Below, piece after piece: positions 1 to 8,711 of a DNA stretch of 64,000 bases. Position 1 is the stretch's first letter. Every line of letters begins with the position of its first letter. The notes beneath the pieces are model-generated. The model ran no database searches. It saw only the letters and a list, made by a program, of their open reading frames with translations, and had not been told where the DNA came from. Origin of the DNA: Achromobacter sp. UMC46 (lineage in GTDB: Bacteria > Pseudomonadota > Gammaproteobacteria > Burkholderiales > Burkholderiaceae_B); the NCBI RefSeq assembly GCF_014170335.1, contig NZ_LZZS01000042.1, forward strand, positions 62,001-126,000. Reading direction: 5' to 3'. Both the position numbers and the translations under genes were made by a program.

Positions 1-86
1 CTGGCGTAAGCTTGGGCCCGGATACTTGATCGATTCACTTACGCGCCCCGCCGTCATGCGTTTCGGGGGATTGGAATTCGACCTAG
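1..86. other. Left window edge, no gene seen
   Basis: I see no complete gene here. It is the upstream region of the first cytochrome gene and probably holds its promoter, but no convincing -35/-10 pair stands out. Whatever lies to the left is cut off. Confidence 0.5.
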
Positions 87-845
87 ATGTTAGCCCTCAT
101 TTCGTTTTGTAGTGTTTCACTGCCGCGGTTTGGGGCGATTTTCCGCGTGATGGCGGCAGCCGTTGTTGCCTTTATGGCAACGTCCGCGCTGGCGCAGCCG
201 GCGGCCCAGGACACCTTGCGCCCCGACACCATGGCGGCCCGGGTCGCGGCCTGTACGGCCTGTCATGGGGCGCAGGGCAAGGCCGGCTCTGACGGCTACT
301 ACCCGCGCCTGGCGGGCAAGCCGCAGGAATACCTCTATCACCAACTGCTGAATTTCCGCGATGACCGTCGCCAGTACCGCCCCATGGCGCATCTGCTGGC
401 CGGCTTGCCCGACGACTACCTGCGCGAGATGGCCGCGTATTTCTCCGGGCAGCATGTGCCGTATCTGCCGCCAGCGCGTGCGCCGGTATCGGGCGCCACG
501 ATGGAAGCCGGGCGCGCGCTGGCCTTGCATGGCGACGCCGCCCGCGGCCTGCCCGCCTGTGCCGCCTGCCACGGCACCGCCCTTGGCGGCCTGATGCCGG
601 CCATTCCCGGCCTGCTGGGTCTGCCCCGCGACTACATCGGATCGCAGATCGGCAGCTGGAAGAACGGGCTGCGTCACGCCGCTGCGCCGGACTGCATGGC
701 GGACATCGCCGACAAGCTCACCCCCGCCGACATCGGCGCCCTGGCGGCGTGGTTGTCGTCGCAGCCGGTCGTCGAGCCCTATGCGCCCGAGGCCGCCGGA
801 TCGCTGCGCCTGCCCGCCGAGTGCGGCAGCCAGGCGCAACGCTGA
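87..845 (+). CDS. Cytochrome c4-like diheme c-type cytochrome
   Basis: The 252-residue protein carries two haem-c attachment motifs, CTACH at about residues 56-60 and CAACH at about 158-162. They are spaced as in the two tandem class I domains of cytochrome c4/c553-type proteins. The N-terminus has a positively charged stretch, a hydrophobic run and an Ala-x-Ala site before QPAAQD, so a Sec signal peptide and a periplasmic location are expected. GTG/ATG codons at 147/150 are alternative starts, but they would remove the basic n-region, so I keep the upstream ATG. It ends 12 nt before the next cytochrome gene, so the two probably form an operon that passes electrons from a periplasmic dehydrogenase to the respiratory chain. 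No catalytic dehydrogenase subunit is in the window, so the donor is unknown. Confidence 0.85.
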   Translation: MLALISFCSVSLPRFGAIFRVMAAAVVAFMATSALAQPAAQDTLRPDTMAARVAACTACHGAQGKAGSDGYYPRLAGKPQEYLYHQLLNFRDDRRQYRPMAHLLAGLPDDYLREMAAYFSGQHVPYLPPARAPVSGATMEAGRALALHGDAARGLPACAACHGTALGGLMPAIPGLLGLPRDYIGSQIGSWKNGLRHAAAPDCMADIADKLTPADIGALAAWLSSQPVVEPYAPEAAGSLRLPAECGSQAQR

Positions 846-857
846 CAGGGGGCCCCG

Positions 858-2141
858 ATGAAACTGCTGAAGAAGATCCTCTGCGTATTGCTGTTGGCGG
901 TGGTTGCCGCCGTGGGCATCCTGTATTGGCTGGGCACGCGCGACGACGCCAGCACCGGGCCCGCCGCGGCGTCCGCCGATGCCTCCACGCTGATCGAGCG
1001 CGGACGCTACCTGGCGCTGGCGGGCAACTGCATGGCCTGCCATACCAGCCGTGGCGGCAAGGCGCTGGCGGGTGGCACGCCGATCCCGACACCGTTCGGC
1101 ACCGTGTTCGGCCCGAACATCACCCCCGACGACAAAACAGGCATCGGCACCTGGACCGCCGACGACTTCTGGCAGGCGCTGCACAACGGCAAGTCGAAAG
1201 ACGGCACGCTGCTGTATCCGGCCTTCCCGTACACGGAATACACGCGCGTCACGCGCGCCGACGCCGACGCGCTGTATGCCTATCTGCGCAGCGTGGCGCC
1301 CGTCAGCCAGCCCAACCGCCCGCCAGAAATGGAGTTTCCCTACGACCAGCGCGCATTGCTGGCCGCGTGGCGCGCGCTGTACTTCAAACCCGGCGTGCAG
1401 GAGACCGACGCCGGGCAGTCGGTGCAATGGAACCGCGGGCGTTATCTGGTCGAAGGCCTGGGGCATTGCGCCGCTTGCCATACGCCGCGCAACAGCTTGG
1501 GCGCGACGCGCGCGTCGGAATCATTGACCGGCGGCGTCATCCCGGTGCTGGACTGGTACGCGCCGCCGCTCACCAACGACATGCAGACGGGCATGGGCCG
1601 CTGGACGGCGGCCGATATCGCGGCCTTGCTCAAGACGGGCATTTCCGCGCATTCCAGCGCCAGCGGCCCGATGGCCGAAGTGGTGCTGGGCAGCACGCAG
1701 CACCTGACGGACGACGACGCGTTGGCGATCGGCGTCTACATCAAGACGCTGCCCGCCACGCCGGCTTCCACGCCGAGGCCGAAGGTGGCGGCGGCGCCGG
1801 CCGCGATGGAACTGGGCAGCAAGATCTATGAACAGCAATGCGCGCAATGCCATCAGTCGAAAGGCGAGGGAAGCGGCACGGCCTGGCCCGCGCTGGCCGG
1901 CAACCCCACGGTGACGGCGCCGTCGCCGCTCAACGTGATCCGGATGGTGCTGGACGGCGGCTATGCGCCGGCGACGGCCGCCAATCCCCGGCCTCACGGC
2001 ATGCCGCCGTTCGGGCAGATCTTGAATGACAACGACATCGCCATGCTGGTGTCCTACCTGCGCAACAGTTGGGGCAACGAGGCCGGCGGCGTCACCGCGC
2101 TTGAGGTCAAGCGGGCGCGCGCTGCGTCGACGCTGAACTGA
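858..2141 (+). CDS. Triheme membrane-anchored cytochrome c (alcohol/gluconate dehydrogenase subunit type)
   Basis: Of 427 residues, about 5-25 form an uncleaved anchor or signal segment. Three CxxCH motifs follow: CMACH at about 58-62, CAACH at 204-208 and CAQCH at 328-332. Three class I domains of this spacing are typical of the cytochrome subunit of membrane-bound alcohol, aldehyde or gluconate dehydrogenases, which passes electrons to ubiquinone or a terminal oxidase. It follows the c4-like gene by 12 nt and is probably cotranscribed with it. The flavo- or molybdo-catalytic partner is not in this window and could lie to the left. The gene converges on the MocR regulator with an 18-nt gap. 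Confidence 0.85.
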   Translation: MKLLKKILCVLLLAVVAAVGILYWLGTRDDASTGPAAASADASTLIERGRYLALAGNCMACHTSRGGKALAGGTPIPTPFGTVFGPNITPDDKTGIGTWTADDFWQALHNGKSKDGTLLYPAFPYTEYTRVTRADADALYAYLRSVAPVSQPNRPPEMEFPYDQRALLAAWRALYFKPGVQETDAGQSVQWNRGRYLVEGLGHCAACHTPRNSLGATRASESLTGGVIPVLDWYAPPLTNDMQTGMGRWTAADIAALLKTGISAHSSASGPMAEVVLGSTQHLTDDDALAIGVYIKTLPATPASTPRPKVAAAPAAMELGSKIYEQQCAQCHQSKGEGSGTAWPALAGNPTVTAPSPLNVIRMVLDGGYAPATAANPRPHGMPPFGQILNDNDIAMLVSYLRNSWGNEAGGVTALEVKRARAASTLN

Positions 2142-2159
2142 CGTTGCGCTGATGTCGCG

Positions 2160-3593
2160 CTAGCGCGGCCGGGTTGCCCGCGAAGAAGCCTGCCGCGCCA
2201 GTTCGCCCAGCACGCGAATGGCCGTGTCGTGGGCCGCGTCCCAGGGGTGGCCGTAGTTCAGGCGCAAGGCGCTGGTGAACTGGCCGCTTGCGGAAAATAT
2301 CGGACCCGGCGCCACGCTGATGCCGCGCGCCAGCGCATCGCGATGCAAGGCCAGCGCATCCACTGCCGCAGGCAACTCCAGCCACAGGAAAAATCCCCCT
2401 TGCGGACGCGTCACGCGCGTGCCGGCAGGGAATTCGCGCGCAATCGCATCGGCCATGCGTTCTTGCTGCGATTGCAGCGTTTCGCGCAGCCGGCGCAGAT
2501 GGCGGTCGTAGCCGCCCTGTTCCAGGTATTCGGCGATCGCGCCCTGCGCGGGGCCGGAGGCGGACAGCGTGGATGTCAGCTTCAAGCGCTGGACGCGCTG
2601 CGCGTAGCGGCCGGCCGAAGCCCAGCCGATGCGGTAGCCGGGCGCCAGGCATTTCGAAAACGATGAGCAATGCAGCACCAGCCCCTGCTTGTCGTAGGCC
2701 TTGGCGGGTACCGGCCGCGCGGCGCCGAAATATAGTTCGCCGTAGACGTCGTCTTCGATCAGCGGAATGCCGTGGCGCGCCAGCAATTCGACCAACTGCC
2801 GCTTCTTGTCGTCCGGCATCAGGCAGCCCAGCGGATTCTGGAATTGCGTCATCAGCCAGCAGGCTTTGGGGGCGTGCCGCTGGATGGCGGCTTCCATGGC
2901 GTCCAGATCGATGCCGGTGCGCGGATGCGTCGGCACTTCCAGCGCCTTCAGACCCTGCCTTTCAAGCGCCTGCAACGCGCCGTAGAACGTGGGCGCTTCG
3001 ACCATCACGGTGTCGCCCGGCTGCGTGACCGCTTGCAGGCACAAGTTCAGTGCTTCCAGCGCGCCGTTGGTCACGACGATATCGCTGGCGGGCACGTTGA
3101 TGCCGCCGATCAGGTAGCGCAGGGCGATCTGCCGGCGCAGGGCGGGATTGCCGGGGCTCAGGTCTTCGACGGTGTCCAGCGGATCGTGGCGTTTCAGGTG
3201 CACGGCCATCGCCTGCGCCAGGCGCGCCAGCGGAAACAGCAGCGGCGAGGGGAACGCGGACCCCAACGGCGTCACATCGCGGTTGCGCACCGAGCCCAGG
3301 ATATCGAAGATGCGTTCGCTGATCGCGAGTTCGGTGGACTCGCCGCCGGGGCTTGACGGGCCGGGTTCGGGGGGCAGGGATTCGGCCGGGGCGTGCACGT
3401 AGTAGCCCGAGCGCGGCTGGGCGCGGATCAGGCCGCGCGCTTCAAGCAGGTAGTACGCCTGGAACACCGTGGAGGGGCTGACGCCTCGGGATGCGCAGGC
3501 ATCGCGCACGGACGGCAGTTTGTCGCCCACGCGCAGCACGCCGTCCGCGATCGACTTGGCGATTTCGGCGGCCAGGGTTTCGTACAGGCTCAC
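2160..3593 (-). CDS. MocR-type GntR regulator with aminotransferase-like domain
   Basis: The 477-residue protein has a GntR winged helix at about residues 1-75 (SLYETLAAEIAKSI at the start, then a recognition-helix region SRGVSPSTVFQAYYLLEARG). It is joined to a fold-type I aminotransferase domain. The PLP-lysine motif SSFSKCLAPGYRIGW and the NPLGCLM segment are present, so PLP binding is likely. MocR proteins are transcription factors that sense PLP or amino-compound aldimines. This one is on the minus strand 22 nt after hprK and could be read through from ptsN-hprK. Its target is not evident. Confidence 0.9.
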   Translation of the reverse strand: MSLYETLAAEIAKSIADGVLRVGDKLPSVRDACASRGVSPSTVFQAYYLLEARGLIRAQPRSGYYVHAPAESLPPEPGPSSPGGESTELAISERIFDILGSVRNRDVTPLGSAFPSPLLFPLARLAQAMAVHLKRHDPLDTVEDLSPGNPALRRQIALRYLIGGINVPASDIVVTNGALEALNLCLQAVTQPGDTVMVEAPTFYGALQALERQGLKALEVPTHPRTGIDLDAMEAAIQRHAPKACWLMTQFQNPLGCLMPDDKKRQLVELLARHGIPLIEDDVYGELYFGAARPVPAKAYDKQGLVLHCSSFSKCLAPGYRIGWASAGRYAQRVQRLKLTSTLSASGPAQGAIAEYLEQGGYDRHLRRLRETLQSQQERMADAIAREFPAGTRVTRPQGGFFLWLELPAAVDALALHRDALARGISVAPGPIFSASGQFTSALRLNYGHPWDAAHDTAIRVLGELARQASSRATRPR

Positions 3594-3615
3594 GGTGACG
3601 CGTGGCGACGCGCGT

Positions 3616-4542
3616 TCATTTGCTGCTTTGCAGGATCGCCATGGCTTGGCGTTCCATGAACTCGCCCAGCGTGTCGATGCCGCGCAGCTTGAGTATCGTG
3701 TTGCGCACGGCGGCTTCGACCAGGACCGCCAGGTTGCGGCCGGCGGCCACTTGCAGCATCACCTTGCGCACGGGCAGGCCCAGCATGTCTTGCGTGATGT
3801 CTTGCAGGGGCAGGCGCTCGAACTTGTCTTGCGCGGTGGCGCGCACCAGATGCACGATCAGCTTCAGGCGCATCTTCCGGCGCACCGAGGTCTCGCCGAA
3901 GATGGTGCGGATATCGAGCAAGCCCAGGCCGCGCACTTCCAGCAGGTTCTGCAGCAACTGCGGGCAGTGGCCTTCGATCATGTTGGGGGCGGTGCGCGAG
4001 AATTCCACGGCGTCGTCGGCCACCAGGCCGTGTCCGCGCGAAATCAGTTCCAGCGCCAGTTCGCTTTTGCCCAGGCCGGATTCGCCGGTGATCAGCACGC
4101 CCAGGCCCAGCACGTCCAGGAAGACGCCGTGCACGGTGGTGGTGGGCGCAAGCTTCTTGCCCAGGTAGATGCGCAGCAGGTCGATCAACTGGGCCGCGGC
4201 CACCGGCGTGGACAGCAGCGGCACCTGGTGCTGGTCGCATTGGTCGACCAGGTCTTGCGGCGGCGTCAGCCCGTCGGCCAGCAGAATGGCCGGCACGCCG
4301 CCAATCAGCAGCTCGTCCATGTGGTGCATGCGGCGGCGCAGGTCGAACCGCGTGTAGTACGCCAGTTCTTCCTGCCCGAACACCTGGATGCGCGACGGGT
4401 GGATCAGGTTCAAGTGGCCGACGAGGTCGGCGGCCGCCATGCCGTCATCGGGAATTGCGCGGTCCGCGGCGCCTTGGCCAGAGATCCAGTTGAAGGGGAT
4501 TTTGTCGGCGTTGTCGTCGACGAGTTCCTGCACCGTGAGCAT
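3616..4542 (-). CDS. hprK: HPr kinase/phosphorylase
   Basis: Length is 308 residues, usual for the family. The Walker A motif GESGLGKS is at about 153-160 and the HprK signature EVRGLGLLDIRTIFGE at about 202-217. The protein phosphorylates and dephosphorylates HPr on serine using ATP or pyrophosphate. In proteobacteria it belongs to the nitrogen PTS, which lacks sugar transport. It lies 20 nt downstream of ptsN, the usual pairing, and the cluster continues upstream into hpf and the lpt genes. Confidence 0.96.
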   Translation of the reverse strand: MLTVQELVDDNADKIPFNWISGQGAADRAIPDDGMAAADLVGHLNLIHPSRIQVFGQEELAYYTRFDLRRRMHHMDELLIGGVPAILLADGLTPPQDLVDQCDQHQVPLLSTPVAAAQLIDLLRIYLGKKLAPTTTVHGVFLDVLGLGVLITGESGLGKSELALELISRGHGLVADDAVEFSRTAPNMIEGHCPQLLQNLLEVRGLGLLDIRTIFGETSVRRKMRLKLIVHLVRATAQDKFERLPLQDITQDMLGLPVRKVMLQVAAGRNLAVLVEAAVRNTILKLRGIDTLGEFMERQAMAILQSSK

Positions 4543-4562
4543 GGCAGCGTTTCCGCGGAGGG

Positions 4563-5018
4563 TCAGAGTTGGCCGGTCGTGAGCATCTTGTGGACGATGG
4601 CCGGGTCGGCCTCCGTGGCCAGGGCCTCGCGCAATGCCTTGTTGGACATGAGTTGAGCGAGTTCGGCCAGGATGTCCAGGTGCTGCTGGGTGGCCGTTTC
4701 CGGCACCAGCAGGCAGAGCAGCATCGACACCGGTTGCCCGTCGGGCGCGTCGAAGGTGATGGGCTGGGCCAGGCGGATGAATGCCGCCAGCGCCTGCTCC
4801 AACCCCTTCACGCGGCCGTGGGGAACGGCAACGCCCTGCCCAAGGGCAGTGGAGCCTAGACGTTCCCGGGCAAACAGGCTGTCGAACACGAGCGCGCGTG
4901 CCAAGCCATGGTTGTTTTCAAAAAGAAGGCCAGCTTGTTCGAACGCACGTTTCTTGCTCGTTGCGAGCATTTCGAGCACGACGTTGCCGGCGGGTAGGAT
5001 GCGCGACAAATGATTCAT
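4563..5018 (-). CDS. ptsN: PTS-Ntr EIIA protein
   Basis: The 151-residue EIIA domain has its phosphoacceptor histidine in VAVPHGRV (about His67). It receives phosphate from NPr in the PTS-Ntr relay and in relatives controls potassium uptake and other regulators by protein contact. A TATAAT hexamer lies at 5025-5030 on the minus strand, only 7 nt before the ATG. If it is used, the mRNA would be nearly leaderless; that reading is weak. trkA and trkH lie 56 kb away in the same window. EIIA-Ntr is known to touch TrkA in E. coli, but a link here is only inference. Confidence 0.95.
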   Translation of the reverse strand: MNHLSRILPAGNVVLEMLATSKKRAFEQAGLLFENNHGLARALVFDSLFARERLGSTALGQGVAVPHGRVKGLEQALAAFIRLAQPITFDAPDGQPVSMLLCLLVPETATQQHLDILAELAQLMSNKALREALATEADPAIVHKMLTTGQL

Positions 5019-5397
5019 CGGATCATTATATGGTTATATGACGCAGTGCAATAAATTGGCCTCGCGCCGCGCCCATTGTGTGGGCGGACGACAGCACGGC
5101 AAGAGCGACAGCATAGACTGATCGCGCCGCATTGTGGGCATTCCGGGGGCCAACGCCGCCTTCAAAAGCCGTTTGGGCGCGAAAAGCCGGGAAATCCACG
5201 ACGCAACGACGCTTCTCCGGCGAAACCGGAAATTCAGGGACAAAGCTTGGGGTGGGGGTGATGCCAGGAGGGGGGCAGTGCGGGGAGTTTGCCGATGCCC
5301 CGGCTGGACTGACGTCTAGCGGGACACCGGGACTTAGGCAGGATTTTTACAATCGCTGTTTAGCTTGATCGCCCAGGGCGAGTGGTCATGAAGCGCA
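5019..5397. other. Intergenic region between hpf and ptsN
   Basis: This is 379 nt with no supported gene. Short frames on both strands look like random readings of GC-rich DNA. The side near ptsN is A+T-rich (TATAAT-like and TATAAC-like hexamers on the minus strand at 5025-5038) and is the likeliest ptsN promoter region. No sharp terminator after hpf was recognised. Confidence 0.5.
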
Positions 5398-5736
5398 TTA
5401 CTGCTGGGGTGGCGAGAGGCTCGCCGCTTGCCGCTTCACGGACTCCGCTGAGTGACTTCGTACCTTGTCCTTGTGCTTGATGACCTGACGGTCGACTTTG
5501 TCAGCAAGAAGGTCTATGGCTGCATAGAGGTTTTCATCGGTTGCTTCACAATGAATGTCCTTACCGCTTAGACGCATGGTGATTTCGGCTCTATGCCGCA
5601 GGGGCTCTACTGAGAGCATGACCTGGGTATCGATGACGTGATCGAAATGCCGCAGCACTCGCGCCAATTTGTTCATGACATATTCCCGGATTGCCGGGGT
5701 GACGTCGAGGTGACGACCGCAGATGCTCAGGTTCAT
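5398..5736 (-). CDS. hpf: Ribosome hibernation promoting factor (short HPF)
   Basis: From the ATG at 5736 the product has 112 residues starting MNLSICGRHLDVTPAIREYV, the S30AE/HPF fold. An AGGAGAG ribosome site lies 8-9 nt upstream, so I choose this start over an in-frame ATG at 5775. HPF binds the 30S decoding region and dimerises ribosomes in stationary phase. In most proteobacteria rpoN precedes this gene. Here the next gene upstream is lptB, with only about 220 nt between them and no rpoN. Confidence 0.95.
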   Translation of the reverse strand: MNLSICGRHLDVTPAIREYVMNKLARVLRHFDHVIDTQVMLSVEPLRHRAEITMRLSGKDIHCEATDENLYAAIDLLADKVDRQVIKHKDKVRSHSAESVKRQAASLSPPQQ

Positions 5737-5957
5737 AGTGTGCTCTCCTTCTAAAAGAGAAAAATGGGTGCGCAAAATGCGCGATGAGGTCGTTAGGCGT
5801 TCTCCTTGATTGGGTGGCTTCGTTAAGTACTAGTGTATAGACTCGGGCCGATAAAACAAGCTGACCTAGCGCAAGAACATGGCATTTTTATGGCGGAGTC
5901 CCTGGGGCGTATCCCCCCTTGCCCGCAGGGGGCTAGGGGTCTTCCCCAAGGTGCCTG

Positions 5958-6752
5958 TTACATGCGGAAGTGCTCGCCCAGATAGACGCGGCGCACGGCC
6001 GGATCGCCCACGATTTCGTCGGGGTGGCCGTCGGTCAGCACCTTGCCCTCGCTGATGATGTAGGCGCGGTCGCAGATGCCCAGCGTTTCGCGCACGTTGT
6101 GGTCGGTGATCAGCACGCCGATGCCGCGGCCCTTCAGGAAGCGGACGATGCGCTGGATTTCGATGACGGCGATGGGGTCCACGCCGGCGAAGGGCTCGTC
6201 CAGCAGGATGAAGCGCGGGCTGGTGGCCAGCGCGCGCGCGATTTCCACGCGGCGGCGTTCGCCGCCCGACAGCGAAATCGCGGCATTGCTGCGGATGTGG
6301 CCGATCTGGAGCTCTTCCAGCAAGGACTCCATCTGCTCGTTGATCTTGGGCGTGGACAGCGGGCGTCCGTCCGCGCCGACCTGCAGTTCCAGCACGGCGC
6401 GGATGTTCTGCTCGACCGTCAGGCGGCGGAACACGGAGGCGTCCTGCGGCAGGTACGACAGGCCCATGCGCGCGCGCTTGTGGATCGGCATCGCCGTGAT
6501 GACGGAGCCGTCGATTTCGATGCGGCCGGCGTCCGCGGGCACCAGGCCCACGATCATGTAGAAACTGGTGGTCTTGCCGGCGCCGTTGGGGCCCAGCAGG
6601 CCGACGACTTCGCCGCTGACCACGGACAGGGACACGTCCTGCACCACGGTCCGGCCGTTATAGGTCTTGCGCAAACCGGTTGCGCGCAGGCTGCCCTGCT
6701 TGACCCCCGAGGGGGTGGAGGTCACGGGTGTCGGCACAGAGGGTTGGTTCAT
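5958..6752 (-). CDS. lptB: LPS export ABC transporter ATPase LptB
   Basis: The 264-residue ABC ATPase has Walker A GPNGAGKTT at about 54-62, the signature LSGGERRRVEIARAL and Walker B FILLDEPFAGVDP. LptB powers extraction of lipopolysaccharide from the inner membrane with LptF and LptG and feeds the LptC-LptA bridge. It follows lptA by 33 nt. The first 20 residues extend beyond the E. coli protein, so the true start may be internal. A strong terminator after it was not found. Confidence 0.95.
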   Translation of the reverse strand: MNQPSVPTPVTSTPSGVKQGSLRATGLRKTYNGRTVVQDVSLSVVSGEVVGLLGPNGAGKTTSFYMIVGLVPADAGRIEIDGSVITAMPIHKRARMGLSYLPQDASVFRRLTVEQNIRAVLELQVGADGRPLSTPKINEQMESLLEELQIGHIRSNAAISLSGGERRRVEIARALATSPRFILLDEPFAGVDPIAVIEIQRIVRFLKGRGIGVLITDHNVRETLGICDRAYIISEGKVLTDGHPDEIVGDPAVRRVYLGEHFRM

Positions 6753-6785
6753 CGTGGCTGCGAGTGGTGTGGCATGGGGGGCGGG

Positions 6786-7436
6786 TTAACGCCCTTTCTT
6801 GGCGGCTTGCTGCTTGCGGCATTCGGCGACTGCCGCATCCGACTTGGCGCGCGGTTCCGCGACCGAGCGGACCCGTCCGCCGGCGGCGGCGGAATTGGGG
6901 CCGCCCTGGGCTTCGTAGGTGCCGGTTTTCTCGTTGTAGCGTACCCGTTCGCCGCGAATCGTGTCGAACGGTTTGCCACAGACGTAACGGACCACCACGG
7001 CTTGGCCGATCAGGTCGAAGGTGCTCTTGGTGCCGTCGTATTCGGCGCGCAGGCCCTTGCCTTCGATCAGTTCGAACGTGTCGGGGCGTTCCTGGCGGAT
7101 GGTCACGACCTTGCCTTTGGTGGCGGTGGCCGTGCCGTACTGGCCGCCCTGGGCGTCCTCGTGCATTTCCAGCGTATCGGAGGTCAGCGTCATCAGGCCG
7201 CGCGTCATGTTGACGTTGCCCGTGAAGACGCTTTGTTTTTTCACGTCGTCATAGTGCAGAGTGTCCGACAGGATCAGCGTGCTGGGCTCCTCGGCGGGGG
7301 TCGCCGCCTTGCTGGCGCCGGCCGCGGGCTTGGGCGCGGCGTCCTGCGCGTGCGCCGGCGCAAGCACCGAAGCCGTCAGCAGGACCGCGCCGAGCAGGCG
7401 GGTCGTCGGGGCAAGGAGAATCCGGAGGTCGGTCAT
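6786..7436 (-). CDS. lptA: LPS transport periplasmic protein LptA
   Basis: The 216-residue protein has a signal peptide ending near APAHAQDA, then the OstA-type beta-jellyroll repeats (ILSDTLHYDDVKKQSVFTGN, MTLTSDTLEMHED). LptA polymerises across the periplasm to carry LPS from LptC to LptD. The ATG overlaps the lptC stop in an ATGA, so translation is probably coupled. The C-terminal tail is rich in Lys and Gln. Confidence 0.94.
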   Translation of the reverse strand: MTDLRILLAPTTRLLGAVLLTASVLAPAHAQDAAPKPAAGASKAATPAEEPSTLILSDTLHYDDVKKQSVFTGNVNMTRGLMTLTSDTLEMHEDAQGGQYGTATATKGKVVTIRQERPDTFELIEGKGLRAEYDGTKSTFDLIGQAVVVRYVCGKPFDTIRGERVRYNEKTGTYEAQGGPNSAAAGGRVRSVAEPRAKSDAAVAECRKQQAAKKGR

Positions 7437-8065
7437 GGTTTCTTCTGGTCAGAGTTGTTGGCGGGTATCTCGGTCTGGCGCTGTTGCTTGCCTTCGGAAC
7501 CGGCGATCTCGACGTCCGTTGACGCGAATACCTGCAATTGGCGTGTTTTGTTGTTGTAGTGCATGCCCTTGCCGTTCATGCGCGAACGGCCCTTGATCAC
7601 TTCGGCGGGCAGGTCGGTGAACACCACGTCTTCGTCGGGCATGATGATCAGTTGCTGGCTGCGCACGTCCAGCACGTCGTTGTTGGCGTCGGGCTGGCGA
7701 TGCACGTGGGCGTCGCCGTTCATGACGATGCGCTTGCCGCCTTGCTCCATCACGGCGGTCTTCGAGACGCCCACCGTGATCGGGTTGGCTTCGCGCTGGC
7801 CCACCGCGCGTGGCGAGGTGATGTGATAGGAGTCGTCGTCCGGAAAGTGTTCGGCGTATTCGCCTTCCAGCCGGTTGATCGGGCGCCCCGTGGGATCGGT
7901 GCGCAGCATCACGAAGTCGCGCGACCACGCGTCCATCTCGTGGGTGATGCGGCGCGGCGGGTCCACCTGGATGGCGCGCTGCGCGTAATCGGCCGCCCAC
8001 CACGAACTGGTGACCAGCACCAGCAGGAGGAACAGCGCGATCAGTGAAGGGAAGCGTTCTTTCAT
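7433..8065 (-). CDS. lptC: LPS export protein LptC
   Basis: Started at the ATG at 8065, the product has 210 residues beginning MKERFPSLIALFLLLVLV, a single N-terminal membrane anchor. A periplasmic LptC domain follows, with segments such as GDAHVHRQPDANNDVLDVRS. It links the LptBFG transporter to LptA. The longer open frame upstream runs into kdsC in another phase and is not coding. The gene lies 37 nt after kdsC and overlaps lptA by 4 nt. Confidence 0.94.
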   Translation of the reverse strand: MKERFPSLIALFLLLVLVTSSWWAADYAQRAIQVDPPRRITHEMDAWSRDFVMLRTDPTGRPINRLEGEYAEHFPDDDSYHITSPRAVGQREANPITVGVSKTAVMEQGGKRIVMNGDAHVHRQPDANNDVLDVRSQQLIIMPDEDVVFTDLPAEVIKGRSRMNGKGMHYNNKTRQLQVFASTDVEIAGSEGKQQRQTEIPANNSDQKKP

Positions 8066-8102
8066 CAGATTCGCCGCAAAGGCGTGTGCGTATTCAAAAG
8101 GG

Positions 8103-8711
8103 TCATTGGATGGCGCCGGGGCCCAGCAAGCCGGGCGCCGCCAGGAACGCGCCCAGGCGTCCCTGCGAGGCCAGCAGCAGGTCGCAGCATTCGCGCACCG
8201 CGCCGTTGCCGCCCGATTGCGTCGAGATCCAATGCGCCGCCTGGCTGACATAGCCGGGCGCGTTCGGCACGCTGACGGCGAAGCCCGCGCGCTGCATGGC
8301 CGGCAGGTCGATGACGTCATCGCCCATATAGCCGGTCTGGTTCAGTTGGACACCGTTGCGCTGCGCAAGTTCTGCCAGGGCCGAACCCTTGTCGCGCACG
8401 CCCTGCATGACTTCCGCGATGCCCAGTTCCGCGGCGCGGCGCGCCACGATGGGGCCGGAGCGGCCCGTCATCAGCGCCACCTTCAGCCCGCCTTCCATCA
8501 GCAGGCGCAGGCCGTGGCCGTCCAGCGCATTGAAGCGCTTCTGCAGTTCGCCGTTTTCGCCGTAGTAGAGGCTGCCGTCGGTCAGCACGCCGTCGACGTC
8601 GAATACCATCAGGCGCACGGCCGCGGCGCGCTCGCGCACGGGGGCGGGGATTCGGGCAAGGACCAGCGCTTCGGCCGGGTGAGTCACGGAAGCAGGAAGA
8701 TTCATAGTCAT
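8103..8711 (-). CDS. kdsC: 3-deoxy-D-manno-octulosonate 8-phosphate phosphatase
   Basis: This 202-residue C0-type HAD phosphatase has the motif I FDVDGVLTDG at about 37-46, MTGRSGPIVARRA as motif II and GDDVIDLPAM as the last acidic motif. It makes free KDO from KDO-8-P for LPS core synthesis. It overlaps kdsD by 4 nt (ATGA) and precedes lptC, the typical lpt/kds arrangement. Confidence 0.96.
   Translation of the reverse strand: MTMNLPASVTHPAEALVLARIPAPVRERAAAVRLMVFDVDGVLTDGSLYYGENGELQKRFNALDGHGLRLLMEGGLKVALMTGRSGPIVARRAAELGIAEVMQGVRDKGSALAELAQRNGVQLNQTGYMGDDVIDLPAMQRAGFAVSVPNAPGYVSQAAHWISTQSGGNGAVRECCDLLLASQGRLGAFLAAPGLLGPGAIQ

Noticed and set aside
5881..5950. G/C hairpin after lptB as a terminator
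   Set aside because: CCCCC/GGGGG arms exist but no T-run follows in either direction.
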